Positions 34,565 through 42,559 of a DNA stretch of 64,000 nucleotides are shown in pieces (positions within the stretch are counted from its first letter, which is position 1; every line of letters starts with the position of its first letter). The stretch is from Mycobacterium paraterrae (GTDB lineage: Bacteria; Actinomycetota; Actinomycetes; Mycobacteriales; Mycobacteriaceae). Position numbers and translations under genes: made by a program. The stretch spans positions 1,178,001 to 1,242,000 of the forward strand of contig NZ_CP092488.2 of NCBI RefSeq assembly GCF_022430545.2, written 5' to 3'. The notes below the pieces were generated by a model. That model had not been told where the DNA came from and ran no database searches. It was given only the letters and a program-made list of their open reading frames with translations.

Positions 34565-35262
34565 CGTCGTGCTCCTTCTGGTTGAGGTTCTCCGTAGGCT
34601 CGGGCGATGTCTTGCGAGCTGCCCCAGCGGCTGTATGTCGGCGACTGTGGCCAGTCCTCCGGGGAGTGTTGCCACTCCTCCTGACGGCCATAGGGCAACA
34701 GGTCGATCAATCCAAAGGTGTACTGGATCTGCTCGGTCCCACGGCCGTTGGTGTGCCATGTGCGGTAGACGCTGTCACCGTCGCGCAGAAAGACGTTGAC
34801 GCCGAAGCCGCCATTCGGCGGCGCGTCAACGTCGGCCCCGAACGAGCTGTTCGCGGTCGAATACCAGGTCATCTGATTGCCGACCCGGCGCTTGTAGGCC
34901 AACGCCTCGTCGATCGGGCCCTGCGTCACGACGACGAATCGGGCGTCGTAGTTGTCCAGAAAATCCAGTCGGGTGTACTGCGATGTCATTCCGGTGCAGC
35001 CTGGGCACTGCCACTCCTCGCCCGGAAACCACATGTGGTGGTAAACGATCAGTTGCGACGTGCCCTCGAAGACGTCCACCAGGCGGACCGGCCCGTCTTC
35101 GCCCTCGAGGGTGTAATCGGGCATGGCGACCATCGGCAGTCGGCGACGTTGGGCGGCGATCGCATCCAGCTCGCGAGTGGCCGCTTTCTCGCGGACGCGC
35201 AGCGCGTCGAGCTCGCGTTGCCAGGTCTGGTGGTCAACGACCGGAGGCAAGCCTGGGGCCAC
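34561..35262 (-). CDS. DUF899 (thioredoxin-like) family protein
   Basis: A 233-residue DUF899 protein. It has an N-terminal helix with EKAATRELDAIAAQRRRLPM, the conserved LIVYHHMWFPGEEWQCPGCT near 82-101 with CPGC in the CxxC position of thioredoxin folds, then FVVVTQGPIDEALAYKRRVG and NVFLRDGDSVYRTWHTNGRG. Related proteins are often called thioredoxin-family or dithiol-disulfide isomerase-like; the substrate is unknown. It starts with GTG at 35262 and is controlled from the TetR operator region at 35281-35315. Confidence 0.87.
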   Translation of the reverse strand: MAPGLPPVVDHQTWQRELDALRVREKAATRELDAIAAQRRRLPMVAMPDYTLEGEDGPVRLVDVFEGTSQLIVYHHMWFPGEEWQCPGCTGMTSQYTRLDFLDNYDARFVVVTQGPIDEALAYKRRVGNQMTWYSTANSSFGADVDAPPNGGFGVNVFLRDGDSVYRTWHTNGRGTEQIQYTFGLIDLLPYGRQEEWQHSPEDWPQSPTYSRWGSSQDIARAYGEPQPEGARR

Positions 35263-35280
35263 AGCGTTTCCCTTCGCATA

Positions 35281-35315
35281 TGTTCACACCGTCAACATGA
35301 TAATGTTCACACCGT
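35281..35315. promoter_or_regulatory. Probable TetR operator in the DUF899/tetR divergent promoter
   Basis: GTCAACATGATAATGTTCAC (35292-35311) is a 20-bp near-palindrome whose halves differ at one position. It overlaps a direct repeat of TGTTCACACCGT at 35281-35292 and 35304-35315 (23 bp apart). The region is notably AT-richer than its surroundings and sits between the starts at 35262 and 35343, as expected for an autoregulatory TetR site. Confidence 0.65.
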
Positions 35316-35342
35316 ACACTTTTGCTCCGAGAAGGGTCAAGC

Positions 35343-35927
35343 GTGACCTCGAAGACCGGCTACCACCACGGTGACCTGAGTACCGCGCTGGTCGACGCTG
35401 GCTTGCACCTCACCCGAAGCGGCGGCCCGGAGGCACTGACGATTCGGGAAGCAACTCGGCGCGTTGGGGTTTCGCCGAACGCTGCCTACCGACACTTCGT
35501 CGACCGCGAGGCGCTACTCGGCGCGGTGGCGACCGCGATCCAGCATCGGATGGCGGCGCGAATGGCACATGGACGGGTAGCGACCGCCCGCGACCAGCTG
35601 CACGCGGTCGGTCTGGGCTACATCAAGTTCGCGCTGGACGAGCCGGGTTGGTTCACGGTGGCATTCTTCAGCCCTGGCGTACCGACCGAGACATCGTTAG
35701 CGCCACCGTATCTGGCGTTGGTCGACGCGCTCGACGCGATGGCAAACGACGGAACCCTGTCGCCTGATCGCCGCGCCGGCGCCGAGTGGCCGTGCTGGTC
35801 CGCGGTACACGGATTCGCCGAGCTGGCGCTGCGCGGACCGCTGCGGCATGCGCCGCGCCGTGACGTCGACGCCCTAGCTGCGCGCGCCGTGGACGACATC
35901 ATCGCCGGTGTTGTCCGCCAAGCGTGA
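35343..35927 (+). CDS. TetR/AcrR family regulator
   Basis: A 194-residue regulator. The helix-turn-helix is EALTIREATRRVGVSPNAAYRHFVDREALL near residues 30-59 (key pattern VGVSPNAAYRHF). The C-terminal ligand domain (VGLGYIKFALDEPGWFTVAFF) resembles the TetR_C_33/WHG type. The start is taken as GTG at 35343; an in-frame TTG at 35322 is less likely because it crowds the operator. It is divergent from DUF899-VOC and is the likely local repressor of that pair. Confidence 0.9.
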   Translation: MTSKTGYHHGDLSTALVDAGLHLTRSGGPEALTIREATRRVGVSPNAAYRHFVDREALLGAVATAIQHRMAARMAHGRVATARDQLHAVGLGYIKFALDEPGWFTVAFFSPGVPTETSLAPPYLALVDALDAMANDGTLSPDRRAGAEWPCWSAVHGFAELALRGPLRHAPRRDVDALAARAVDDIIAGVVRQA

Positions 35928-35956
35928 AAAGCAGCCACACGGCGCCGGCGGCGGGC

Positions 35957-35962
35957 TAACGT
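35957..35962 (+). promoter_or_regulatory. Leaderless -10 box of the CDGP protein gene
   Basis: TAACGT stands 6 nt upstream of the ATG at 35969, with no Shine-Dalgarno in between. This is the same TAnnnT-N6/7-start layout seen at kstD and fadA5. Confidence 0.5.
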
Positions 35963-35968
35963 CGAGAC

Positions 35969-36235
35969 ATGAATCGCTGCATCGTCGGAGTAGCTACTGC
36001 CCTGCTCGTAGCGGGCGGCCTGGTCGAGGCCGCGCCACCGGCCCAGGCCGGCTGCATTCCTGCCCCCGGCGTGATCAACAAGTGCGACGGGCCCATCCAG
36101 CCCGACGGCACCTGGCAGCGTTGTGTGATGACGACTCACCTGTCCTACCAGGGCGCCAGTTCGTTCCTGATACCCGAAAAGAGTTGCGACACGATCGGAC
36201 CCGGTGTGGGCGACCCACCGGGCCACATTGATTGA
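35969..36235 (+). CDS. Small secreted CDGP-domain protein
   Basis: An 88-residue protein with a signal peptide (MNRCIVGVATALLVAGGLVE, cleavage near PAQA-GC at residues 30-31). The mature part carries the CDGP motif (INKCDGPIQPDGTWQRC) and a third pair of cysteines ending in EKSCDTIGPGV. Proteins of this type are common in mycobacteria and have no known function; the four cysteines probably form disulfides outside the membrane. It starts 6 nt behind a TAACGT box. Confidence 0.85.
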   Translation: MNRCIVGVATALLVAGGLVEAAPPAQAGCIPAPGVINKCDGPIQPDGTWQRCVMTTHLSYQGASSFLIPEKSCDTIGPGVGDPPGHID

Positions 36236-36241
36236 GCCTGG

Positions 36242-36299
36242 CCCACTGTGAATCTCACGACACAACACGCCGGTGGCGCGTCGTCAAGTTCACAGTCGG
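36242..36299 (+). repeat. Left palindromic unit of DUF559 module 2
   Basis: An imperfect 52-nt hairpin has outer arms ACTGTGAA (36245-36252) and TTCACAGT (36289-36296). By my count 39 of 58 positions match, without gaps and in the same orientation, the unit at 37205-37262. It contains the stop codon of the DUF559 gene. Confidence 0.75.
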
Positions 36300-37171
36300 C
36301 TGCCGGGCTGCCACCCAGCTGTTCGCATTGCCGCCTCTACACGGGCAATCAGCGTGCCCTGCCGGTACCTGAGCAACTCGCTACTTACCCGGACAATCAC
36401 CCAGCCCAAGTCGAGTAAAGCGCTATACCTGTCGATGTCTCGGTCGCGCTGTTTTGCATCGGTCCAGTGTTGAGGACCGTCATACTCGATGCCGACGCGC
36501 AGGTCTTCATAGCCCATGTCGATACGCGCAACAAACTCGCCGTATTCATCGCGCACCACCACCTGCGTCTGCGGCTTGGGGAGTCCCGCACCGATCAATG
36601 CGAGCCGCGTTCGCGTCTCCTGCGGCGACTCGGCCCCACCGTCGACCAGCGGCAGGATCCGCCGCATCCGCGCGACACCACGCGCGCCGGGATGTCGAGC
36701 GATCACCGCCTCGACGTCGACATCTTTGACGTCCGTTGCGTTCGCCAGCGCATCGAGCAACTGCACTGCCATAAGGCGACTGTTTGCGCGGCGGCCGATG
36801 TCGAATGCTGTTCGCGCCGCAGACGTTACGGCGATACCGCCAACCTCAGCTACCTCCTCAGTCAGCAATGTTTCAGTGTGCACTTTGATACCGGCCGGCG
36901 GACGGCGGTTATCGAAAATCAGCTCTGCATCGAGCGTTGCGTCCACCCACTTCGCGCCCAGTAGAGCAGCGGCCGACACACCCGCCGCAACTCCCCTCCG
37001 CCGAGACCAGAGCCACGCCGCCTCCGCGCGCTGACTCGCCGTCAGGATGACGCCGCCGGGCACGTAGACACCCGGATAGATCGGAGCGTGAAGCGAGCGC
37101 ATTGCCCGCTCAGGCAGCGCCTTGGCGGCCAAGACTTCCTGACCAAGAAATGGCCATTCAATTTCCGTCAT
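36290..37171 (-). CDS. DUF559 (Vsr/REase-like) protein with AbiEi-type N-terminus, copy 2
   Basis: A 293-residue paralogue of the protein at 17038-17913. It has an AbiEi-like N-terminal part (AHAPIYPGVYV-type segment near 47-55, then AAWLWSRRRGVAAGVSAAAL near 70-89) and a C-terminal DUF559 nuclease-like domain with Glu229, Asp231 and His235 (IEYDGPQHWTD) and LGWVIVRVSSELLR. The start is taken as ATG at 37171. No toxin partner is adjacent. It is bracketed by direct repeats of an imperfect palindrome, with its TGA stop inside the left one, the same arrangement as copy 1. Function unknown. Confidence 0.8.
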   Translation of the reverse strand: MTEIEWPFLGQEVLAAKALPERAMRSLHAPIYPGVYVPGGVILTASQRAEAAWLWSRRRGVAAGVSAAALLGAKWVDATLDAELIFDNRRPPAGIKVHTETLLTEEVAEVGGIAVTSAARTAFDIGRRANSRLMAVQLLDALANATDVKDVDVEAVIARHPGARGVARMRRILPLVDGGAESPQETRTRLALIGAGLPKPQTQVVVRDEYGEFVARIDMGYEDLRVGIEYDGPQHWTDAKQRDRDIDRYSALLDLGWVIVRVSSELLRYRQGTLIARVEAAMRTAGWQPGSRL

Positions 37172-37200
37172 GCCCGAATGCTGCCAACGGACACCGACAG

Positions 37201-37266
37201 TGCCGCGAGTGTGAGCGTCACGACGCGACACGCCGCTAACGTGACGTGTGATTCACACTCGCCGCA
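37201..37266 (+). repeat. Right palindromic unit of DUF559 module 2
   Basis: Outer arms TGCCGCGAGTGTGA (37201-37214) and TCACACTCGCCGCA (37253-37266) pair at 13 of 14 positions, and inner arms CGTCACG (37216-37222) and CGTGACG (37240-37246) pair fully. The unit lies 30 bp upstream of the DUF559 start and 10 bp downstream of fadA6, and is a direct repeat of 36242-36299. Confidence 0.8.
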
Positions 37267-37275
37267 AGTAGAGGC

Positions 37276-38445
37276 TTACAGCCGTTCGATGATGGTGACG
37301 TTGGCGGTGCCGCCGCCCTCGCACATCGTCTGCAGGCCGTAGCGGCCCCCGGTGCGCTCGAGTTCGTTGAGCATCGTGGTGAAAAGCTTTGCGCCCGTAG
37401 CACCCAACGGGTGACCCAAGGCGATCGCTCCGCCGTTGGGATTGACCTTCTCCGGGTCGGCCTTGATCTCCTTGAGCCAAGCCAGCACCACGGGAGCAAA
37501 AGCCTCGTTGATCTCGACGACGTCGATGTCGTCGATGGACAGCCCGGTCTTCTCCAGCGCGTAACGAGTGGCCGGAATCGGTCCGGTGAGCATGAACACC
37601 GGGTCGGCGGCGCGGGCGCTGATGTGGTGAATGCGGGCCCGCGGCGTCAGATTGTGGTCCTTCACCGCCTGCTCTGAGGCGAGCAGCACCGCGCTTGCGC
37701 CATCGGAGATCTGGCTGGCCATCGCGGCGGTCAGACGACCCCCTTCGACCAGCGGCTTGAGGCTGGCCAGCTTTTCCGGCGACGATTCACGCGGACCCTC
37801 GTCGACCCGGAACGCGCCGTGTTCGGTTTCCACAGCGATGATTTCGTTGTCGAAGTGGCCGCCGCGGATCGCACCGAAGGCGCGCTCGTGGCTCGTCAGC
37901 GCGTACTGCTCCATCTCCTCGCGAGACAGGTTCCACTTCTCGGCGATCAACTCCGAGCCGCGGAATTGCGAGATCTCCTGGTCGCCGTAGCGGTGCAGCC
38001 ACTGCTTGGATTCGTTCGTGGGCGAGGTGAAGCCGAACTGCTCGCCGACAGTCATCGCCGACGAGATCGGGATCTGGCTCATGTTCTGCACTCCGCCCGC
38101 GACGATCACGTCCGCGGTGCCTGCCATAATGGCCTGTGCGCCAAAGGAAATGGCCTGCTGGCTCGATCCGCACTGCCGGTCGACCGTGACGCCGGGGACC
38201 TCCTCGGGATAGCCCGCCGCCAACCAGGAAAGCCGCGCGATGTTGCCGGCCTGAGCGCCGATCGCGTCGACACAGCCGGCGATCACGTCGTCGACGGCGA
38301 CGGGGTCGATGTCCACTCGGTCGAGCAGTCCACGCCACCCGAGCGCGCCCAGGTCGACGGGATGCACACCCGCCAGCGACCCATTGCGCTTGCCCACTGC
38401 GGTGCGTACGGCATCGATGACGTAAGCCTCATTTTTTGGAGCCAT
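37276..38445 (-). CDS. fadA6: Acyl-CoA thiolase FadA6 (HIP pathway)
   Basis: A 389-residue thiolase, orthologous to Rv3556c, that releases acetyl-CoA from the C/D-ring-derived 3-oxo acyl-CoA near the end of HIP degradation. The nucleophile is Cys92 in DRQCGSSQQAISFG, with His in GGAIALGHPLGATG and a second Cys in QTMCEGGGTANVTII. The ATG at 38445 is 3 bp behind the kstR2 stop. It is the last gene of the KstR2-controlled fadE30-ipdF-kstR2-fadA6 operon. Confidence 0.96.
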   Translation of the reverse strand: MAPKNEAYVIDAVRTAVGKRNGSLAGVHPVDLGALGWRGLLDRVDIDPVAVDDVIAGCVDAIGAQAGNIARLSWLAAGYPEEVPGVTVDRQCGSSQQAISFGAQAIMAGTADVIVAGGVQNMSQIPISSAMTVGEQFGFTSPTNESKQWLHRYGDQEISQFRGSELIAEKWNLSREEMEQYALTSHERAFGAIRGGHFDNEIIAVETEHGAFRVDEGPRESSPEKLASLKPLVEGGRLTAAMASQISDGASAVLLASEQAVKDHNLTPRARIHHISARAADPVFMLTGPIPATRYALEKTGLSIDDIDVVEINEAFAPVVLAWLKEIKADPEKVNPNGGAIALGHPLGATGAKLFTTMLNELERTGGRYGLQTMCEGGGTANVTIIERL

Positions 38446-38448
38446 GCT

Positions 38449-39042
38449 TCAACTTCCTTCTTTGGTAATGCCACCTAGGACGATCGCGAGATACTGCTGA
38501 CCCACCTGTTGCGCGGTGAGCGGTCCGCCGGGCTGATACCAGCGGACCGACACCCAGGTGGTGTCGCGGATGAACCGATAGACCAGGTCGACGTCCAGGT
38601 CCGGTCGTAGATAACCCTCTTCGATGCCCTGATGTAGTACGTCGACCCACATCTTGCGCTGCTGCTTGTTCAGGTCTTCCAGGTAGGAGAAGCGCGGCTG
38701 GGGCAACAACCGCTTGGCCTCGTCCTGGTAGATGACGACCTGGGCGTGCCGATGCTCGATGGCGTCGAACGACGCCATGAACAGACCCTTGAGGCGATCG
38801 AGCGGATTCGGTTCCGTGTCAATGATTTCCTGATACCGGGTGAACAACCAGTCCATGAAACTCTTCAGGACCTCGTCGACCATTTCTTCTTTGGACGCGA
38901 AGTGGTGATACAGGCTGCCGGACAGGATACCGGCGCTGTCAGCGATGTCGCGCACAGTGGTGGCGCGCAAGCCGCGTTCAGCAAACATCGTCGCGGCGAG
39001 TTCCAACAACTCGTCGCGCCGGCTGTTCGTGTGCTCGCTCAT
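38449..39042 (-). CDS. kstR2: TetR-family repressor KstR2
   Basis: A 197-residue repressor of the HIP regulon that releases DNA on binding HIP-CoA. The helix-turn-helix is ATTVRDIADSAGILSGSLYHHF near 26-47 (key residues Ser-Leu-Tyr-His-His). The remainder (MDWLFTRYQEIIDTEPNPLD and onward) is the ligand domain. The ATG at 39042 overlaps the ipdF TGA. No operator lies directly upstream, so it autoregulates through the fadE30 promoter at 40986-40999. Confidence 0.97.
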   Translation of the reverse strand: MSEHTNSRRDELLELAATMFAERGLRATTVRDIADSAGILSGSLYHHFASKEEMVDEVLKSFMDWLFTRYQEIIDTEPNPLDRLKGLFMASFDAIEHRHAQVVIYQDEAKRLLPQPRFSYLEDLNKQQRKMWVDVLHQGIEEGYLRPDLDVDLVYRFIRDTTWVSVRWYQPGGPLTAQQVGQQYLAIVLGGITKEGS

Positions 39043-39827
39043 GGGTGCTGACTCGACACCGAAATCACCTCTCCAGTCAGGTAACTGGAGTAATCGCTGG
39101 CTAGGAACGCGATCGTCGACGCCACTTCCCAAGGCTCGGCTGCGCGACCGAATGCCTCTCCGGCGGACAACTGGTCGAGCAGTTCGGTCGAACTGGTCTT
39201 GTCGAGAAATTTGTGCCGCGCGATGCTCGGCGACACCGCGTTGATCCGCACCCCGTACTCGACGGCTTCGATTGCGCTGCATCGAGTCAGCGCCATCACG
39301 CCCGCCTTGGCCGCGGCATAGTGCGACTGCGAGTGTTGCGCGCGCCAGCCCAGCACGCTGGCGTTGTTGACGATGACTCCGCCGTGGCCCGCGTCGCGGA
39401 AGTACCGCAACGCCGCCCGGGTGCTGCGCAGCACCGAGGTGAGGGTGACGTTGAGGACGCGGTCCCACTCCTCGTCGGTCATGTCGACCACCGGAGTCTG
39501 GCCGCCGAGGCCGGCGTTGTTGACCAAGACGTCGAGGCGACCTAATCGCGCGGTGGTCGACGAGATCAAAGCGTCGACCTGTGCGGTGGAGGTGACGTCG
39601 CAGACCACGCTTTCCACCCGACCGAGACCCAGCGAGATCAGCTCGTCGCGGGTCTCGCCGAGCCGCCGTTCGTGGTGGTCGGAGACGACGACGTCGGCGC
39701 CCTCGGCCAGGGCCCGCTTGGCGGTGGCCGAGCCGATGCCGGTGCCCGCCGCGGCCGTGACGACTACGACCTTGCCATCCAGAAGCCCGTGTCCGGCAAC
39801 TTCTTTCGGCGCAACGGCTAGCGTCAT
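39039..39827 (-). CDS. ipdF: SDR-family hydroxyacyl-CoA dehydrogenase IpdF
   Basis: A 262-residue SDR, orthologous to Rv3559c, which oxidises the 5-hydroxy group of the HIP-CoA side-chain/ring intermediate. The cofactor motif is TAAAGTGIGSATAKRALA near 24-41, NNAG is in VLVNNAGLGG, and the catalytic Tyr and Lys are in SQSHYAAAK, with Ser in NNASVLGW. It overlaps fadE30 (ATGA) upstream and kstR2 (ATGA) downstream. Confidence 0.95.
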   Translation of the reverse strand: MTLAVAPKEVAGHGLLDGKVVVVTAAAGTGIGSATAKRALAEGADVVVSDHHERRLGETRDELISLGLGRVESVVCDVTSTAQVDALISSTTARLGRLDVLVNNAGLGGQTPVVDMTDEEWDRVLNVTLTSVLRSTRAALRYFRDAGHGGVIVNNASVLGWRAQHSQSHYAAAKAGVMALTRCSAIEAVEYGVRINAVSPSIARHKFLDKTSSTELLDQLSAGEAFGRAAEPWEVASTIAFLASDYSSYLTGEVISVSSQHP

Positions 39828-40969
39828 CGAGCCTCCCGGGGTAGGCCGAGCACACGCTCGGCGATGATGTTGCGTTGGATCTCGTTCGATCCGCCGTAGA
39901 TGGTGTCGGCGCGGGAGAACAGATACAACCGCTGCCATTCGTCGAACTCGCCGCCCGGCAACGCCAGGCCGGCCTTGCCCTGGACGTCCATCGCGATCTC
40001 GCCGAGCTCGCGATGCCAGTTGGCCCACAACAACTTCGACACGGAATCTTGACCGGGCTGCTCAGAATCCATCGTCGCCAGCGCGTAGGACCGCATCGCG
40101 CGTAGACCGGCCCAGGAACGGGTCAATCGCTCGCGGATCAACGGATCATCAGCCGCGCCAGTTTGTTTGGCGAGATCGACGAGTGAGCTGAGTTCACGGG
40201 CGTAGACGATCTGCTGACCAAGCGTCGATACGCCCCGCTCGAAGGTCAGCGTGCCCATCGCCACCCGCCAGCCGTCGCCCGGCTCACCGACCACCAGATC
40301 GGCGTCGGTGCGCGCGTCGTCGAAGAACACCTCGTTGAATTCGGAATCGCCGGTCAACTGGATGATCGGACGGATGTCCACCCCGGGCTGATCGAGCGGC
40401 ACCAGCAGATACGACAGCCCGGCATGCCGCTTCGAGCCCTTCTCGGTGCGGGCCACCACGAAGCACCACTGCGCCCAATGCGCCAGCGACGTCCACACCT
40501 TCTGCCCGTTGATCACCCACTGGTCGCCGTCGAGCACCGCGGTGGTGGCGACGTTGGCCAGGTCGCTGCCGGCACCCGGCTCGGAATAGCCCTGCGACCA
40601 CAACTCGGTCACGTCGAGAATTCGCGGCAGGAAGCGCCGTTGTTGCTCAGGGGTGCCGTAGGCGATCAGCGTCGGTCCCAGCAGTTCCTCGCCCAAGTGG
40701 TTGACCTTGGCGGGCGCATTTGCGATCGCGTATTCCTCGTAGAACGCCACCCGATGTGCCACCGACAGGCCACGACCGCCATGCTCGACGGGCCAGCCCA
40801 GACAGGTCAGTCCGGCCTTGGCGAGATGCTGGTTCCACACCCGCCGCTCTTCGAACGCCTCGTGCTCGCGACCCGGTCCGCCGAGGCCCTTGAGGGCGGC
40901 GAACTCACCCACCAGGTTTTCGGCCAGCCAGTCGCGCACCTCGGCCCGGAACTCCTCGACGCCTTGCAC
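39824..40969 (-). CDS. fadE30: Acyl-CoA dehydrogenase FadE30
   Basis: A 381-residue acyl-CoA dehydrogenase, orthologous to Rv3560c, involved in the first beta-oxidation steps of HIP-CoA. FAD and substrate motifs are QGYSEPGAGSDLANVATTA near 128-146, WVINGQKVWTSLAHWAQW near 154-171 and the C-terminal YGGSNEIQRNIIAERVLGLP. It starts with GTG at 40969. A TAGCCT box stands 6 nt upstream, suggesting a leaderless mRNA initiated beside the KstR2 operator. It heads the operon with ipdF, kstR2 and fadA6. Confidence 0.95.
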   Translation of the reverse strand: MQGVEEFRAEVRDWLAENLVGEFAALKGLGGPGREHEAFEERRVWNQHLAKAGLTCLGWPVEHGGRGLSVAHRVAFYEEYAIANAPAKVNHLGEELLGPTLIAYGTPEQQRRFLPRILDVTELWSQGYSEPGAGSDLANVATTAVLDGDQWVINGQKVWTSLAHWAQWCFVVARTEKGSKRHAGLSYLLVPLDQPGVDIRPIIQLTGDSEFNEVFFDDARTDADLVVGEPGDGWRVAMGTLTFERGVSTLGQQIVYARELSSLVDLAKQTGAADDPLIRERLTRSWAGLRAMRSYALATMDSEQPGQDSVSKLLWANWHRELGEIAMDVQGKAGLALPGGEFDEWQRLYLFSRADTIYGGSNEIQRNIIAERVLGLPREAR

Positions 40970-40985
40970 CCTAGTAGGCTAACCT

Positions 40986-40999
40986 ACCAAGCACTTGCT
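40986..40999. promoter_or_regulatory. KstR2 operator between fadE30 and fadD3
   Basis: ACCAAGCACTTGCT fits the KstR2 consensus AnCAAGnnCTTGnT and continues as an AAGCA/TGCTT-like inverted pair. It is 17 bp from the fadE30 GTG and 40 bp from the fadD3 ATG, so it should control both operons, including kstR2 itself. Confidence 0.85.
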
Positions 41000-41038
41000 T
41001 TGTTAGCCCGGCGCTAGCACACAGCACCGAGGAGTTCG

Positions 41039-42559
41039 ATGTCGAGCCATCCGCAGACCATTCCTGCGGCGTTGGACCACATCGCGCGCGAACTCCCCGA
41101 CCACGTTGCTGTGGTCACCGAGGACCGCACGCTCACTTTCGACGAGTTGCGCGACGAGGTGCGCGGCGCCGCGGCGGCGATGACGGGCCTTGGCGTGAAC
41201 CCGGGCGACCGGGTGGCGATCTGGTCGCCGAACACCTGGCACTGGGTCGTGGCCTGCCTTGCGACGCACTACGCCGGCGCCGTCGTGGTGCCGCTCAATA
41301 CCCGCTACACCGCCGCCGAGGCCTCAGACATCCTGGCCCGCACCGGCGCTCCGCTGCTGTTCGCGACGGGACGGTTCCTCGGGGCCGATCGGGTCGCAGA
41401 CCTCGACCGCACGGCGCTGCCGGATCTGCGGCACATCGTGCGAATCCCCGTCGATGCCGACGACGGGACGTGGGACGAGTTCATGCAACACGGTGTCGAC
41501 CTCACGGCGGCCGATGCCCGAGCCGCGGCCGTGCGGCCCGACGACCTGTCCGACATCCTGTTCACCTCCGGGACCACCGGCCGCAGCAAGGGAGTGCTGT
41601 GCGCGCACCGGCAGTCACTGGCCGGGTCGGCGTCGTGGGCGGCCTGCGGCAAGATCACCAGCGACGACCGCTACCTGTGCATCAACCCGTTCTTCCACAA
41701 CTTCGGCTACAAGGCCGGAATCCTGGCGTGTCTGCAGACCGGCGCCACCCTGATTCCCCAGCTGACCTTCGACGCCGAGCAGGCGCTGCGGGCCGTCGCC
41801 GAACACCGGATCACCGTGCTGCCGGGGCCGCCGACGATCTACCAGACGTTGCTCGACCATCCGACTCGCCGCGACTACGACTTGAGCTCACTGCGGTTCG
41901 CCGTCACCGGCGCGGCGACCGTGCCGGTCGTGCTGATCGAGCGGATGCAGAGCGAACTCGATTTCGATATCGTGCTGACCGCCTACGGTCTGACCGAATC
42001 GAACGGCATGGGCACCATGTGCCGCGCGGACGACGATGCGGTCACGGTGGCCACCACCTGCGGACGCCCGATCGCGGAATTCGAGCTGCGCATCGGTGAC
42101 TCGGGAGAGGTTTTGCTCCGCGGGCCTAACGTGATGATCGGCTACCTCGACGATCCGGATGCCACCGCGGCGGCCATCGACGCCGACGGCTGGCTGCACA
42201 CCGGTGATGTCGGAAAGCTCGATGCCGCAGGCAATCTGCAGATCACCGACCGGCTCAAGGACATGTACATCTGCGGTGGATTCAACGTCTACCCTGCCGA
42301 GATCGAGCAGGTGCTGGCCCGCCTCGACGGCGTGCTGGACTGCGCGGTGATCGGCGTGCCCGACGAGCGACTCGGCGAAGTGGGCAGGGCCTACCTGGTG
42401 ACGCGGCCCGACTCCGGGCTCGACGAGAAGTCGGTGATCGCTTACACGCGTGAGTATCTGGCGAACTTCAAAGCCCCACGTTCGGTGAGGTTTGTCGACA
42501 CGCTGCCCCGCAACGCGGGCGGCAAGGTGGTCAAACCGCTATTGCGAGAGATGGCGTAA
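41039..42559 (+). CDS. fadD3: HIP-CoA ligase FadD3
   Basis: A 506-residue ANL-family acyl-CoA synthetase, orthologous to Rv3561, that activates HIP, the C/D-ring propionate, with ATP and CoA. The P-loop is DILFTSGTTGRSKGVLCAH near 174-192, followed by AYGLTESNGMG near 316-326, WLHTGD near 385 and the C-terminal catalytic Lys in RNAGGKVVKPLL. The ATG follows GAGGAG. Its product is the KstR2 effector. The stop shares a base with the fadE31 ATG. Confidence 0.97.
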   Translation: MSSHPQTIPAALDHIARELPDHVAVVTEDRTLTFDELRDEVRGAAAAMTGLGVNPGDRVAIWSPNTWHWVVACLATHYAGAVVVPLNTRYTAAEASDILARTGAPLLFATGRFLGADRVADLDRTALPDLRHIVRIPVDADDGTWDEFMQHGVDLTAADARAAAVRPDDLSDILFTSGTTGRSKGVLCAHRQSLAGSASWAACGKITSDDRYLCINPFFHNFGYKAGILACLQTGATLIPQLTFDAEQALRAVAEHRITVLPGPPTIYQTLLDHPTRRDYDLSSLRFAVTGAATVPVVLIERMQSELDFDIVLTAYGLTESNGMGTMCRADDDAVTVATTCGRPIAEFELRIGDSGEVLLRGPNVMIGYLDDPDATAAAIDADGWLHTGDVGKLDAAGNLQITDRLKDMYICGGFNVYPAEIEQVLARLDGVLDCAVIGVPDERLGEVGRAYLVTRPDSGLDEKSVIAYTREYLANFKAPRSVRFVDTLPRNAGGKVVKPLLREMA

